Part shown: one piece after another, positions 42,449-51,524 of the stretch | Position numbering within the stretch: position 1 is the stretch's first letter | Layout: every line of letters begins with the position of its first letter | Source of the DNA: Propionispora hippei DSM 15287 | Lineage (GTDB): Bacteria > Bacillota > Negativicutes > Propionisporales > Propionisporaceae | Reading direction: 5' to 3' | NCBI RefSeq assembly: GCF_900141835.1 | Contig: NZ_FQZD01000006.1 | Coordinates: forward strand, 1-64,000 | Length of the DNA stretch: 64,000 nt | The notes under the pieces: generated by a model | The model's database searches: none | What the model was told of the DNA's origin: nothing | The model's input: the letters and a program-made list of their open reading frames with translations, nothing else | Translations under genes and position numbers: made by a program

Positions 42449-42589
42449 GTGTTTTCAAACTATCCGAGAAGTCCTCCCGGCGACACTTTTTATACCCTTG
42501 AAGCAAGAGCGATTATTCCCTGTAATATGCTGTTTCGCCTGGCACAAAAATTACTTGCCATGGATTTTCCTGTTAGGTTGAAAGAACTC
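42449..42589 (+). repeat. Dispersed repeat family A, copy 1
   Basis: About 141 bases, starting GTGTTTTCAAACTA and ending near GTTAGGTTGAAAGAACTC. It aligns with 44077-44230 over its full length, with shared blocks such as CAAAAATTACT, ATGGAT and TATTCC and several small indels, so it is not conserved as protein. It lies upstream of the L,D-transpeptidase gene. Confidence 0.7.
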
Positions 42590-42681
42590 TGGCGAGCGGG
42601 AAAGGAGATTTCTGTCATAGGTCCGGCGCTTCCTTCATACTAGTTTATTGTTTGGGAAATTTACATGAAGAAGGGATAGGT

Positions 42682-43911
42682 GTGTTCAGCTTGCAAAAGA
42701 TGAGGCCGGTCCTGTGGCTGGCAGTCCTCTGGTTAGTGATATTTTACGCAGGCAGTGAGTGCCGGGGCCAGTCTGGCGAAGCGGCGATTATCATTAACAT
42801 TCCCAGCCGGACCCTGGAACTGTATGAGGGAGAAAATCTGGCCAAGGAGTACCGGATTGCCGTGGGAAAAGAGTCAACGCCGACACCGCTCGGGGACTTT
42901 TCTATTACCGATAAGGAAGTTAATCCGGTTTGGATACCGACCAACGGCGACCCTGCCGTTCCTTCGGGACCGCATAATCCTCTGGGATATCGCTGGCTGG
43001 GCTTGTACGGAACCTATGGCATACATGGCACCAATGCGCCCTGGTCGATTGGCGGCAGTATTTCCAACGGCTGCATCAGAATGTACGAAAGTGATGCGGA
43101 AGAGCTGTTTGACCGGGTAAAACTGGGCACGCCGGTCTCTATTACCTACGAGCGGTTAAAGATAAGGCTCGATGGCGGCAAAGCATTTATCGGAATTTAT
43201 CCGGATATATACCATAGGAATTCGCTAAGTGCAGCGGAGGTAGGCGCTAAGCTGGGAGAACTGGGAATCAGCGGTTTGGTTGATGAGAATCTGGTGGTCA
43301 GGGCGCTGCAAAATAATGAAGAATGGAAGATGCAGCTAGGGAAAATATATGGTATGCATGTGAATGGTAGAACGCTGCGGGAAAAGGCGATCGAACTGGA
43401 CGGAGCTGTATATATTCCGGTCTGGCCGGTGGCTAGCGCCGTGAAAACCGACATTCGCTGGGATGGGCAGGCCGGGCTGATTCAGGTGGGGCAGCAAGCG
43501 GTCAAAGGACTGGTCAGAGGTAATGTGCTGTATGCGTCGCCAGAGGACATCGGGCTGCTGTTCGGCGGCCGCCAATGGCTGGCACAGGGAGAATGGTATT
43601 ATAACACCTTCAGTCTGGTGGTAAACGGTGTGTTGATCACCAATGAAATGGAGGTGGTAGATGGCGTGTTGGCGGTGCCGCTGACCTCCTTGTTTGAGGG
43701 ATTGGGACTTCAAGCCGGCTATCAGCACGAGGGTGACCGCTTTGGATATCGGGGCAATGCGTTGCCAGTTACGCTGCTTCATGGCCGGCCGTATATTCCA
43801 ATTAATAAGATCAGTCAGGTTTTGCCGGTGTATGTATACTGGGATCAGCCGACAGGTACGGTGGAGGTGACGGCCTATCAGCCTGGCACGGCGGCGGCCT
43901 TGACGCCATGA
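42682..43911 (+). CDS. L,D-transpeptidase with copper-amine-oxidase-like C-terminus
   Basis: A secreted or membrane-anchored cell-wall enzyme of about 409 residues. After an N-terminal hydrophobic segment (VLWLAVLWLVIFYAGS) comes a YkuD domain (about 40-160) with the catalytic motif HGTNAPWSIGGSISNGCIRM, whose His and Cys form meso-diaminopimelate cross-links in peptidoglycan. The C-terminal half contains two units resembling the copper-amine-oxidase N-terminal domain common in Firmicute surface proteins (VYIPVWPVASAV, PYIPINKISQVL). GTG 42682 follows AAGGGATAGG; ATG 42700 is an alternative. Confidence 0.85.
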   Translation: MFSLQKMRPVLWLAVLWLVIFYAGSECRGQSGEAAIIINIPSRTLELYEGENLAKEYRIAVGKESTPTPLGDFSITDKEVNPVWIPTNGDPAVPSGPHNPLGYRWLGLYGTYGIHGTNAPWSIGGSISNGCIRMYESDAEELFDRVKLGTPVSITYERLKIRLDGGKAFIGIYPDIYHRNSLSAAEVGAKLGELGISGLVDENLVVRALQNNEEWKMQLGKIYGMHVNGRTLREKAIELDGAVYIPVWPVASAVKTDIRWDGQAGLIQVGQQAVKGLVRGNVLYASPEDIGLLFGGRQWLAQGEWYYNTFSLVVNGVLITNEMEVVDGVLAVPLTSLFEGLGLQAGYQHEGDRFGYRGNALPVTLLHGRPYIPINKISQVLPVYVYWDQPTGTVEVTAYQPGTAAALTP

Positions 43912-43973
43912 AGAGTACCTGCTCTCAGTTAAGGATAATGGAAAGAATTCTTGCCGTCACATCACTTTGTCTG

Positions 43974-44002
43974 TTGACGGAGCGGATACAGTGCTGTATA
44001 AT
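43974..44002 (+). promoter_or_regulatory. Strong sigma-A promoter upstream of polA
   Basis: TTGACG (43974-43979), a 17-base spacer and TATAAT (43997-44002). The start would fall about 44009, immediately before a terminator hairpin. Confidence 0.75.
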
Positions 44003-44016
44003 TTTGGGTAGTAATG

Positions 44017-44050
44017 ACTCCTGCTGGTATTTTACTGGCAGGAGTTTTTT
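44017..44050 (+). terminator. Terminator directly after that promoter
   Basis: ACTCCTGC (44017-44024) and GCAGGAGT (44038-44045), with further pairing inside, followed by six Ts. It lies within 10 bases of the predicted transcript start, so it would release a transcript of only about 40 bases unless bypassed. Confidence 0.8.
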
Positions 44051-44076
44051 ACCATGAGTATTCTGTCTTTCAAGGT

Positions 44077-44230
44077 GTGTTTTCAAACTAGCTGAGATGC
44101 TCCCTGACGGTGCTTTTTGTGCCATACTTCGTTAACATTTTTTGAAATGGGGACCACTATTCCTGTAAAATGTTGCCGCGTATGGCGCAAAAATTACTCG
44201 TTATGGATCATCCCGTTAGTTTAAAAACTC
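44077..44230 (+). repeat. Dispersed repeat family A, copy 2
   Basis: About 154 bases aligning with 42449-42589: identical GTGTTTTCAAACTA at the start, then GCAAAAATTACT, ATGGAT and GTTAGTTTAAAAACTC at the end. It lies in the polA leader, 46 bases before the start codon. Confidence 0.7.
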
Positions 44231-44275
44231 ACAATAAGGGAGAAGCTAAACTATTAATATTGTGAGGGGATACCG

Positions 44276-46897
44276 ATGTCTCCAGAGTTTATGATTATTG
44301 ACGGAAGCAGCCTGATTCACCGTGCTTTTTATGCCTTACCCCCGCTTTCCAACGCAGCGGGACAATATACAAACGCCGTATATGGCTTTACCACCATGCT
44401 GCTTAAGCTGTTGGCAGACTTAGAGCCCGATGCCATTGCTGTTGCCTTTGATAAAGGTAGAATCACCTTCCGCAACGAAACCTATGCGGAATATAAAGGT
44501 CACCGCAAGGCTACACCAGGCGAACTGTCCGAACAGTTTCCGCTGGTAAAAGAGGTATTGGCGGCTTTAGGGATTCAGGTGCTGGAAGAAGCCGGCTATG
44601 AGGCAGACGATATCATCGGGACCTTAAGCGTACAGGCCGTACAGGCCGGCTGCCAGGTTACCATTGTGACCGGCGACCGGGATGCGCTGCAATTGATCGG
44701 TCCCTATAGCAGGGTTTTACTGACGAAAAAAGGTATTTCCGATATGGAGAATGTTACGGAAGAGACCTTTCGGGAAAAATACGGTATTGCCTCAAGCCAG
44801 TTTATTGATGTTAAAGGGCTGATGGGGGATACTTCGGATAATATTCCCGGCGTTCCGGGGATTGGTGAAAAGACGGCGCTCAAGCTGGTCAGTGAGTTTG
44901 GATCGGTGGAAAACCTCTTGGACAATATCGATCAAGTGGCAGGGAAAAAATTGCAGGAAAACCTGCGGACCTACCGTGACATGGCAATTATGTCCAAAAA
45001 GCTGGCGACCATTGTCTGTGATATGCCGCTGGCTTTTTCGCTGGACCAATACGGCTATGCGCCTGATACGGAGAAACTAAAAGAGTTATTTGCCCATTTT
45101 GAATTCAAAAGTCTGCTGCAGCGTTTACCGGCGATGTTTGGCAGTGCTGCCGGCGAACCGGAAGCAGAGCCGGTCCGCATCGAAGCCCGGTACATCGAGA
45201 CACAGGAAGCGGCGCAAGAGCTGACGGCGGCTGTCCGCCGCCAGGGACGGCTGATATTTTATCCGGTTACAGAGGGCCTGCTACCGGCGATATCGTTCAA
45301 CGGCCTGGCTTTGTGGGACGGTAAAGAAGCTGTCTACATCTCCGCCGGCAGTGACGCCTGGTCCGGTGTGGCGGAGCTGCTCAAGGATGGCCGGCTGGAA
45401 AAGACCACCTATGACGCTAAAATTACCTATAATGCCTGCTACGGCACAGAGCTTGCCTGCGGTGAAATTCAAACCGATATTTTGCTGATGGCCTATCTGC
45501 TTGATCCTACAGCGGTGGAATATCCGCTGAACAAGCTGGTGGAAAAATATCTGTCCGGCTATGCCGCATTGCACCCGGATCAGTACAAGGACAGGACAGC
45601 GGCAGCTCTTTGGTCGGTTGAGACTATTGCCCGGCTGCAGCCGGTGCTGTATGCCGCCCTGCAGGACGCCAAGCTGGAGAACTTGTACCGGGAGATTGAA
45701 CTGCCGTTGGTACGTGTGCTGTCTTCCATGGAAAACTACGGCATTACCGTGAATCGCGCCTCGCTGCTCGGCATGTCCGAGGGACTTTCTGTACGGATCG
45801 ACGAGTTATTAGCGGAAATTTACCAACTGGCCGGGGAACCGTTTAATGTTAATTCCACTAAACAACTGGGAGTACTGCTATTTGAGAAACTGAAACTGCC
45901 GGTTATTAAAAAGACGAAAACCGGTTATTCTACCGATGCCGAAGTGCTGGAAAAGCTGGCTGGCAGCCACCCGCTGATCGGTATTATCCTGGAGTACCGG
46001 ATGTTAATCAAACTAAAATCGACCTATCTGGACGGATTGCTGCCCCTGATTCATCCGGTTACCCGGCGGATTCATACCACCTTTAACCAGACGGTGACCG
46101 CCACCGGTCGCCTAAGCAGTTCCGAGCCCAATTTGCAGAATATACCCGTCCGTTCGGAAGAGGGAAGAAAAATCAGGGAACTTTTTGTGCCCGGCGAGGG
46201 TTACGATTACATTATGTCTGCCGACTATTCGCAGATTGAGCTGCGTATTCTGGCCCATATGTCAAAAGACAATGGACTGATTGAAGCCTTCATTCACGAG
46301 CAGGATATCCATACCCGGACAGCCGCAGAGGTATTCGGGGTTGCCATGAGTGAGGTTACGGCTGAAATGCGTTCGCGGGCCAAAGCGGTCAATTTCGGCA
46401 TTGTATATGGAATCAGCGATTATGGCCTGTCCCGCGATATCGGGGTCAGCCGCAAGGAAGCCGGCCAATATATTGAAAGCTATTTTGCCCGTTATCACGG
46501 TGTAAAGGAATTCATTGATGCGATCATCGGTTTCGCCCGGCAAAACGGTTATGTCACCACCATGTTCGACCGGCGTCGCTATTTGCCGGAAATCAACAGC
46601 AGCAACTTCAATCAACGTTCTTTTGCTGAACGGACAGCGATGAATACGCCTATTCAGGGTACAGCGGCGGATATTATTAAAAAGGCTATGATTGATGTGT
46701 ATCGGGAGCTCAGGAAAGCAAACCTCACTTCACGGATATTGCTGCAGGTACATGACGAACTGCTCTTAGAAGTGGTAGAACAAGAGGTTGAGCCGGTGAC
46801 TCGCCTGGTCAAACTGGCCATGGAGCAGGCTGTGAACTTGCTGGTGCCTATGACGGTGGAGGTTAAAACAGGAAAGACCTGGGCGGCGGCTAAATAA
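44276..46897 (+). CDS. polA: DNA polymerase I
   Basis: An 873-residue polymerase for repair and Okazaki-fragment processing. Residues 1-290 are the 5'-3' exonuclease (IDGSSLIHRAFYAL, DRDALQLI, GDTSDNIPGVPGIGEKTA). The middle region (about 300-460) has the 3'-5' exonuclease fold position but lacks the acidic DxE motif (LIFYPVTEG), so proofreading is probably absent, as in many Firmicutes. The polymerase domain has motif A DYSQIELRILAHM, motif B RAKAVNFGIVYG and motif C VHDELLLE. It is followed by mutM and coaE, the usual Firmicute order. Confidence 0.97.
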   Translation: MSPEFMIIDGSSLIHRAFYALPPLSNAAGQYTNAVYGFTTMLLKLLADLEPDAIAVAFDKGRITFRNETYAEYKGHRKATPGELSEQFPLVKEVLAALGIQVLEEAGYEADDIIGTLSVQAVQAGCQVTIVTGDRDALQLIGPYSRVLLTKKGISDMENVTEETFREKYGIASSQFIDVKGLMGDTSDNIPGVPGIGEKTALKLVSEFGSVENLLDNIDQVAGKKLQENLRTYRDMAIMSKKLATIVCDMPLAFSLDQYGYAPDTEKLKELFAHFEFKSLLQRLPAMFGSAAGEPEAEPVRIEARYIETQEAAQELTAAVRRQGRLIFYPVTEGLLPAISFNGLALWDGKEAVYISAGSDAWSGVAELLKDGRLEKTTYDAKITYNACYGTELACGEIQTDILLMAYLLDPTAVEYPLNKLVEKYLSGYAALHPDQYKDRTAAALWSVETIARLQPVLYAALQDAKLENLYREIELPLVRVLSSMENYGITVNRASLLGMSEGLSVRIDELLAEIYQLAGEPFNVNSTKQLGVLLFEKLKLPVIKKTKTGYSTDAEVLEKLAGSHPLIGIILEYRMLIKLKSTYLDGLLPLIHPVTRRIHTTFNQTVTATGRLSSSEPNLQNIPVRSEEGRKIRELFVPGEGYDYIMSADYSQIELRILAHMSKDNGLIEAFIHEQDIHTRTAAEVFGVAMSEVTAEMRSRAKAVNFGIVYGISDYGLSRDIGVSRKEAGQYIESYFARYHGVKEFIDAIIGFARQNGYVTTMFDRRRYLPEINSSNFNQRSFAERTAMNTPIQGTAADIIKKAMIDVYRELRKANLTSRILLQVHDELLLEVVEQEVEPVTRLVKLAMEQAVNLLVPMTVEVKTGKTWAAAK

Positions 46898-46931
46898 TAT
46901 GGTGTAGAATGATGCGACGGAGGATACGGAC

Positions 46932-47759
46932 ATGCCTGAGTTACCGGAGGTAGAGACAATTCGCCGGAATTTGGCGGATAAAGTAACTGAACGTGTAATC
47001 AAAGAGGTCGACCTTTTGTTGCCGCGCCTGATCAAATGGCCCAGTCCGGGGGAATTTCAGGCCATCTTGACGGGAAAACGCATTACAAAGTTGGGGCGGC
47101 GCGGTAAATATTTGTTGTTTTATCTGGAGGATGACTTTGTTCTGGTTGTTCACTTGCGGATGACCGGGCGCCTTTACTTTATACAGGCTGGCGTGGAACG
47201 GGACAAGTACACCCGTATTCTATTCACCTTTGATAACAGGGACACGCTGCAATATGCCGATACCCGCACGCTTGGCACACTGTACTTAATGAAGGAAAGT
47301 GAACTGTGGCGGATTTCCGGGTTGCAGCATATGGGGCCGGAACCTCTGACCGCCGAGTTTACCGAGGCGTATTTCAGTGACCGGCTTAAAAAGCGGCAGG
47401 GCAAGATTAAGCCGCTGTTGCTTGATCAGACGTTGGTCAGTGGTTTAGGAAATATTTATGCCGATGAAAGTTTAGCCCTGGCTGGAATTCATCCGGAAAA
47501 AAGTGCGGCCCAATTGACGGGGAAAGAATGCAAGGCGTTATACGCGGCAGTGAATCAGGTCATCGCCGAAGGCATCGCCGATGGAGGAACCAGTTTCCGG
47601 GATTACCGCGACGGTAACGGGCAGCGCGGGGAGCACCAAAAGCACCTGCGGGTATACGGCCGTCACAATGAGCCCTGCTGTGTTTGTGGCACACCGATCA
47701 GTAAGATTGTGGTTGCCGGACGGGGTACGCACTATTGCTCCCGTTGCCAGATCAAGTGA
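46932..47759 (+). CDS. mutM: Formamidopyrimidine-DNA glycosylase
   Basis: A 275-residue bifunctional glycosylase/lyase that removes 8-oxoguanine. The catalytic N-terminus is MPELPEVETIRRNL (Pro2, Glu3), the Lys lies in GKRITKLGRRGKYLL, LVSGLGNIYADESL is the helix-two-turn-helix, and the C-terminal zinc finger has CCVCGTPISK and YCSRCQ. It lies 34 bases after polA, and its end is 11 bases from coaE. Length is normal. Confidence 0.97.
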   Translation: MPELPEVETIRRNLADKVTERVIKEVDLLLPRLIKWPSPGEFQAILTGKRITKLGRRGKYLLFYLEDDFVLVVHLRMTGRLYFIQAGVERDKYTRILFTFDNRDTLQYADTRTLGTLYLMKESELWRISGLQHMGPEPLTAEFTEAYFSDRLKKRQGKIKPLLLDQTLVSGLGNIYADESLALAGIHPEKSAAQLTGKECKALYAAVNQVIAEGIADGGTSFRDYRDGNGQRGEHQKHLRVYGRHNEPCCVCGTPISKIVVAGRGTHYCSRCQIK

Positions 47760-47770
47760 GGGGGGACGCC

Positions 47771-48379
47771 ATGTATTGTGTCGGATTAACAGGCGGCATC
47801 GCCAGCGGCAAGAGCACCGTCAGTGCGTTGCTGTCCAAGATGGGCGCCCGTCTTATTGATGCCGATGTGGTTGCCCGCAGCGCGGTTGCTGCTGGCAGTC
47901 CAGCCTGGCAGGCTATTGTGGAGCGTTTTGGTCAGGAAATTCTGCTGCAGGACGGTTCGCTCAACAGGGGAATGCTCGGCGGGAAAATTTTTGCCGAGCC
48001 GGCTTTGCGGAACTGGCTGGACGCGCTCACTCATCCGGCTATCAGGCAGGAGATATTTCGACAGATGCAACTGGCTAGGGAAGAAGACTGCCGGCTGCTC
48101 GTGCTGGATATTCCGCTATTGATTGAAGCCGGCTGGCGTGAATTTGTCGATGAAGTATGGGTGGTCTATGTCCGGCCGGACGTGCAGCTAAACCGGCTTA
48201 TGGAGAGGAATATACTGTCACGGGAACAGGCGTTGCAGCGGATTCAGTCGCAAATGAGCCTGGAGGAAAAAGTCGGTTATGCCGATCTGGTTATTGATAA
48301 TAACGCCGGCCTTGAAGAACTGGAAAAACAGGTAAGCGATGCCTGGCGCAGATTGCAAAATAAGGTAACTGCTATATAG
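47771..48379 (+). CDS. coaE: Dephospho-CoA kinase
   Basis: A 202-residue kinase for the last step of coenzyme A synthesis (3'-phosphorylation of dephospho-CoA). The P-loop is GLTGGIASGKST near 5-16; DADVVAR follows; the CoA-domain segments LVLDIPLLIEAGW and VWVVYVRPDVQLNRL are typical. I chose ATG 47771, after GAGGGGGG, over an in-frame start inside mutM. It is part of the polA-mutM-coaE-transglycosylase group. Confidence 0.95.
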   Translation: MYCVGLTGGIASGKSTVSALLSKMGARLIDADVVARSAVAAGSPAWQAIVERFGQEILLQDGSLNRGMLGGKIFAEPALRNWLDALTHPAIRQEIFRQMQLAREEDCRLLVLDIPLLIEAGWREFVDEVWVVYVRPDVQLNRLMERNILSREQALQRIQSQMSLEEKVGYADLVIDNNAGLEELEKQVSDAWRRLQNKVTAI

Positions 48380-48479
48380 AAAGGGAACATGTTTTTTTAG
48401 CCTGCTACATATTTTGTAAAAAAAGCTAAGGAACCGTTCAATGAAGTAGCGGTTCCTACATAGTAACGGAGTGATGGTT

Positions 48480-49049
48480 TTGCGTATAATGGCCTGGATG
48501 AGAGTCCTGGTAATTGGCGCGCTTGTAATGGCCGCAGGCGGATATGCCTTGTATAACAGCGACTGGTTTCAAAAAAAGTTTGTTTATCCTTTTCCCTATC
48601 AGGATATCGTGTATAAGTACGCACTGAAAAACAATGTGGACCCTTTTTTGGTGGCTGCCGTGATTCGCAGCGAAAGTAAGTTTTTTGCAAAGGCCCGCTC
48701 TCATAAGGGGGCTATGGGACTTATGCAGATGATGCCGGAAACGGCAGACTGGGTTGCCCAGCAGATTGACGCCCAGGATTTTAGTGTAACCCAGTTGGAA
48801 CAGCCGGAGGTAAGCATCCGGCTGGGGACCTGGTATTTGGCTTCTCTGCAAAAGGAATTCGGCAATAACGAGTACCTCATGCTGGCTGCCTATAACGGCG
48901 GGAGGGGCAATGTGAAGCAATGGATGGCGGAGCAGCAATGGCCGCCGGATTTTAACCGGATCGAGGCAATTCCCTTTCGGGAAACCCGGGAATATGTAAA
49001 AAAAACCCTGGACAGTAAGGCTCGCTATCAGGCGCTGTATAAAGACTGA
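48480..49049 (+). CDS. Membrane-anchored lytic transglycosylase (SLT type)
   Basis: A protein of about 189 residues with an N-terminal membrane anchor (VLVIGALVMAAGGYALY) and a soluble-lytic-transglycosylase domain. The catalytic Glu lies in AVIRSESKFFAKARS, followed by GAMGLMQMMPETADW and AYNGGRGNVKQW, and FRETREYVKK at the end. It cleaves peptidoglycan to anhydromuropeptides. TTG 48480 is six bases after GGAGTG; GTG 48471 and ATG 48474 are alternatives. It lies behind coaE, as in many Negativicutes and Clostridia. Confidence 0.9.
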   Translation: MRIMAWMRVLVIGALVMAAGGYALYNSDWFQKKFVYPFPYQDIVYKYALKNNVDPFLVAAVIRSESKFFAKARSHKGAMGLMQMMPETADWVAQQIDAQDFSVTQLEQPEVSIRLGTWYLASLQKEFGNNEYLMLAAYNGGRGNVKQWMAEQQWPPDFNRIEAIPFRETREYVKKTLDSKARYQALYKD

Positions 49050-49050
49050 G

Positions 49051-49140
49051 CCTGGTACTTCACTAACCTTGAAAGCGGAAATTGCTGACGGTCAGAATTT
49101 CGCCATCATTTTTCAGTTTCAAAGTTGGCGGAGTACCGGG
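49051..49140 (-). repeat. Palindromic dispersed repeat family B, copy 1
   Basis: A 90-bp imperfect palindrome. The outer arms CCTGGTAC and GTACCGGG and the inner arms ACCTTGAAA and TTTCAAAGT are inverted. Read on the minus strand it aligns with 60513-60605, including a 26-base block differing at only two positions (CAGCAATTTC and GCTTTCAAGGTT within it). It lies between the transglycosylase and the peptide-binding protein genes. Confidence 0.75.
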
Positions 49141-49201
49141 GCCTTGCGATCAGTAATATAATGATTAGGCTATGTTATTTAATAGGAATGAGGTGGGCTG
49201 T

Positions 49202-50830
49202 TTGCGACGGGGCAAGTGGTTTTTGCTGGCTTTAATCGTCGTGCTGGCGATAACCGGCTGCGGACGTTTTTCGCCGTCGGCCGATAAAAAACCGGAAGAA
49301 AGTAAAAAGGAGCTTAGACAGGGAGGACAACTGGTTTACGGGAGTCTGCAGGAGCCAAGTCTGCTTAATCCTCTGCTATCGGATCTTTTATCGGTATCCG
49401 AGGTCAGCAGCTTGCTGTTTAACGGGCTGCTTCGTGCCAATGATAAAGGTGAGTGGATGCCGGACCTGGCTTTGGATGTTCCCAATCTGCAAAACGGCGG
49501 AGTCAGCCGTGACGGCCTTACCGTGACGTATCGGTTGCGCCCCGGCGTGGTCTGGCATGACGGAGCGGCCTTTACAGCCCAGGACGTAAAATTTACCTGG
49601 CAGCTTATTATGAACCCCAAGGCCAATGTTATATCCCGTGGAGGCTATGATAAAATCGCGTCTATCGACACCCCGGACGCTACTACGGTGGTTGTCCATT
49701 TTCGGGAGTTTTACGCTCCTTATCTGACGTTATTTTCCGTTATCTTGCCGAAGCATATTCTGGAAAACGTCCCGGATATCAACAAGGCAGCCTTTAATCG
49801 TTCGCCGATCGGAACCGGGCCATTCAAACTAAAGGAATGGCGTATGGCCGAAGCGATCATTCTGGAAGCCAATCCACAATTTTTCCGGGGGAAGCCCGTG
49901 CTGGACAGTATTGAATATAAAGTGGTGCCTGAAATGAACTTGCTGTTGACACAACTGAAAGCGGGGGAAATTGATATTGCTTCCAACTTGGACTTGTCCC
50001 AGCTTGATCAGGCAAGATCACTGGATAATGTCAATGTGGTGACCACGCCCAACTCGATTTGGGAACATGCGGATTTTAACCTGGACAAGCCGCTGTTTCA
50101 GGAAGTGCAGGTGCGTCAGGCCATCGTTGCCGGTGTTGACCGCCAGGCTATTGTCGCTACGGTGTTGAAAAATGCCGCGGTGCCGGCCGCCGGTGATCAG
50201 CCGCCGGTTTCCTGGGCCTATAATCCTTCGGTGACGGTGGCCGGCCGAAATGTTAACGCGGCGAGGGGTTTGTTGGACCAGGCCGGCTGGGTGACGGGAC
50301 CGGACGGAATTTACGCTAAAAATGGCGTAAGACTGTCCTTCACACTGGCGTATCCCCAGAATGACAAAACCAGGGAAGCTGTGGCCCAATTGCTTGTGCA
50401 GCAATTAAAGGAAGTGGGAATAGAAGCTCGTCCGCTGGCGGTGGAAAAAGAGACGTTTTTTAACAACACATTAAAAAACAGGCGCTTCGATATGGCGCTG
50501 TATGCCTGGGCTGCCGGCAGTGATCCCGATAATAGCGACCTATGGAATTCCAGGCATATACCAGGCTGGAACAACGGCTACGCCGGTAGAAACTATCCGG
50601 GATGGCGGAACCCGGAAGTAGACGGGCTGACTGAACAGGCGGTCAGGACGCCGGATCTGGAAACCCGAAAGCAAGCGTATTTTCGCATTCAGGAGATCAT
50701 CAATCAGGAATATCCTGTTTTGCCGCTGTATTTTCACACACAACTGGCGGCGGTGAGAAAAAATATAGCAAACTATAAACCTGGTCCGGCGGGAGCTTTG
50801 TGGAACGCCTGGCAATGGGGATTCCGATAA
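49202..50830 (+). CDS. Peptide/nickel-type ABC substrate-binding lipoprotein
   Basis: A solute-binding protein of 542 residues, family 5 (OppA/DppA/NikA). Lipoprotein signal: WFLLALIVVLAITGC. Family segments are LNPLLSDLLSVSEVSSLLFNGLL, WHDGAAFTAQDVKFTW, SPIGTGPFKLKEW and EYPVLPLYF. It binds oligopeptides or similar ligands outside the cytoplasmic membrane. No permease or ATPase genes are adjacent, so it must share a transporter or act as an orphan binder. TTG 49202 follows GAGGTGGG; ATG 49172 would place the signal too far in. Confidence 0.9.
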   Translation: MRRGKWFLLALIVVLAITGCGRFSPSADKKPEESKKELRQGGQLVYGSLQEPSLLNPLLSDLLSVSEVSSLLFNGLLRANDKGEWMPDLALDVPNLQNGGVSRDGLTVTYRLRPGVVWHDGAAFTAQDVKFTWQLIMNPKANVISRGGYDKIASIDTPDATTVVVHFREFYAPYLTLFSVILPKHILENVPDINKAAFNRSPIGTGPFKLKEWRMAEAIILEANPQFFRGKPVLDSIEYKVVPEMNLLLTQLKAGEIDIASNLDLSQLDQARSLDNVNVVTTPNSIWEHADFNLDKPLFQEVQVRQAIVAGVDRQAIVATVLKNAAVPAAGDQPPVSWAYNPSVTVAGRNVNAARGLLDQAGWVTGPDGIYAKNGVRLSFTLAYPQNDKTREAVAQLLVQQLKEVGIEARPLAVEKETFFNNTLKNRRFDMALYAWAAGSDPDNSDLWNSRHIPGWNNGYAGRNYPGWRNPEVDGLTEQAVRTPDLETRKQAYFRIQEIINQEYPVLPLYFHTQLAAVRKNIANYKPGPAGALWNAWQWGFR

Positions 50831-50834
50831 TGAC

Positions 50835-50882
50835 AAAAAAGACTGTCGGCAGGCAAAATGCCTGGCCGACAGTCTTTTTTCA
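50835..50882. terminator. Bidirectional terminator
   Basis: AAAAAAGACTGTCGGC (50835-50850) and GCCGACAGTCTTTTTT (50865-50880) enclose an inner AGGC/GCCT hairpin. As and Ts on both sides make it usable from either strand. Confidence 0.93.
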
Positions 50883-50942
50883 TTATTGGCCATATGGGGG
50901 GAATGCTTATCAGGTGTCCGCTGGAAGTAGCCGGACCGTTGC

Positions 50943-51317
50943 TTATAACTGGGCAATTAATGTTTTACTGATTGATTTGGTTTGATCCTGTTCCGGGCTT
51001 AGGCGCTGCTTTTGCAAGGCAAGGGCCGTCGCGCTCAATTCAACAATATAAGCTGGGGAGTCCTGGTAGCTGGTGTCGGTGTTGGTTGAATCCCGCGTTA
51101 TGTCTCCCGCCTGGGCGGTTTGTACCTGGTTTGTCGAAGCCTGTTGTAAAGCCGTATTGCTCAATTCCACGATATAAGCGGGCGTCGCGGATGCGTCGTC
51201 GGTCATGGTATCGGCAGCCGGCTGGTTCAGACTGTTATTTATACGCTGCAATTGTTCGGCAGATAGTTTCGGTTTATCCAAGCCTGAGGACTGATTCCGT
51301 AAAATGGAAATAGCCAC
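50943..51317 (-). CDS. Unknown small protein with duplicated PAYIVELS motif
   Basis: A 124-residue protein that I do not recognise. It contains two copies of a short motif, TPAYIVELSNTALQQ and SPAYIVELSATALALQ, about 40 residues apart, joined by polar, low-complexity Thr/Asp/Gln segments. It has no signal peptide or membrane segment. The start is GTG 51317 after AAAGGAGGCGATCACC on the minus strand. It stands alone between a terminator and the tRNA genes. The conserved motif suggests a peptide-binding or assembly unit; function unknown. Confidence 0.65.
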   Translation of the reverse strand: MAISILRNQSSGLDKPKLSAEQLQRINNSLNQPAADTMTDDASATPAYIVELSNTALQQASTNQVQTAQAGDITRDSTNTDTSYQDSPAYIVELSATALALQKQRLSPEQDQTKSISKTLIAQL

Positions 51318-51437
51318 GGTGATCGCCTCCTTTAATTTTAGTATCCTACGAAAGAGCGGGAATGTCAAGTGTTGTGCCGGGTTAAAGGATTTTAGAAAGA
51401 ACTTAAATAATTTTTTTAAAAAAAACTAAATTTCCTC

Positions 51438-51466
51438 TTGCAAAGCTATGTTATGTATGCTAGAAT
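51438..51466 (+). promoter_or_regulatory. Promoter of the tRNA-Leu pair
   Basis: TTGCAA (51438-51443), a 17-base spacer and TAGAAT (51461-51466), 58 bases before the first tRNA. A CTGAAC/GTTCAG hairpin lies between. Confidence 0.7.
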
Positions 51467-51524
51467 ATCAAATGTAGCTAACAACTGAACAAACAGTTCA
51501 GAAAGCTGCAGTGAACAGATAGAT

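Noticed and set aside
42396-42643. Two overlapping 61-64 codon ORFs before the L,D-transpeptidase
   Set aside because: They run through repeat A, whose second copy has frame-breaking indels, and they have no convincing conserved frame.
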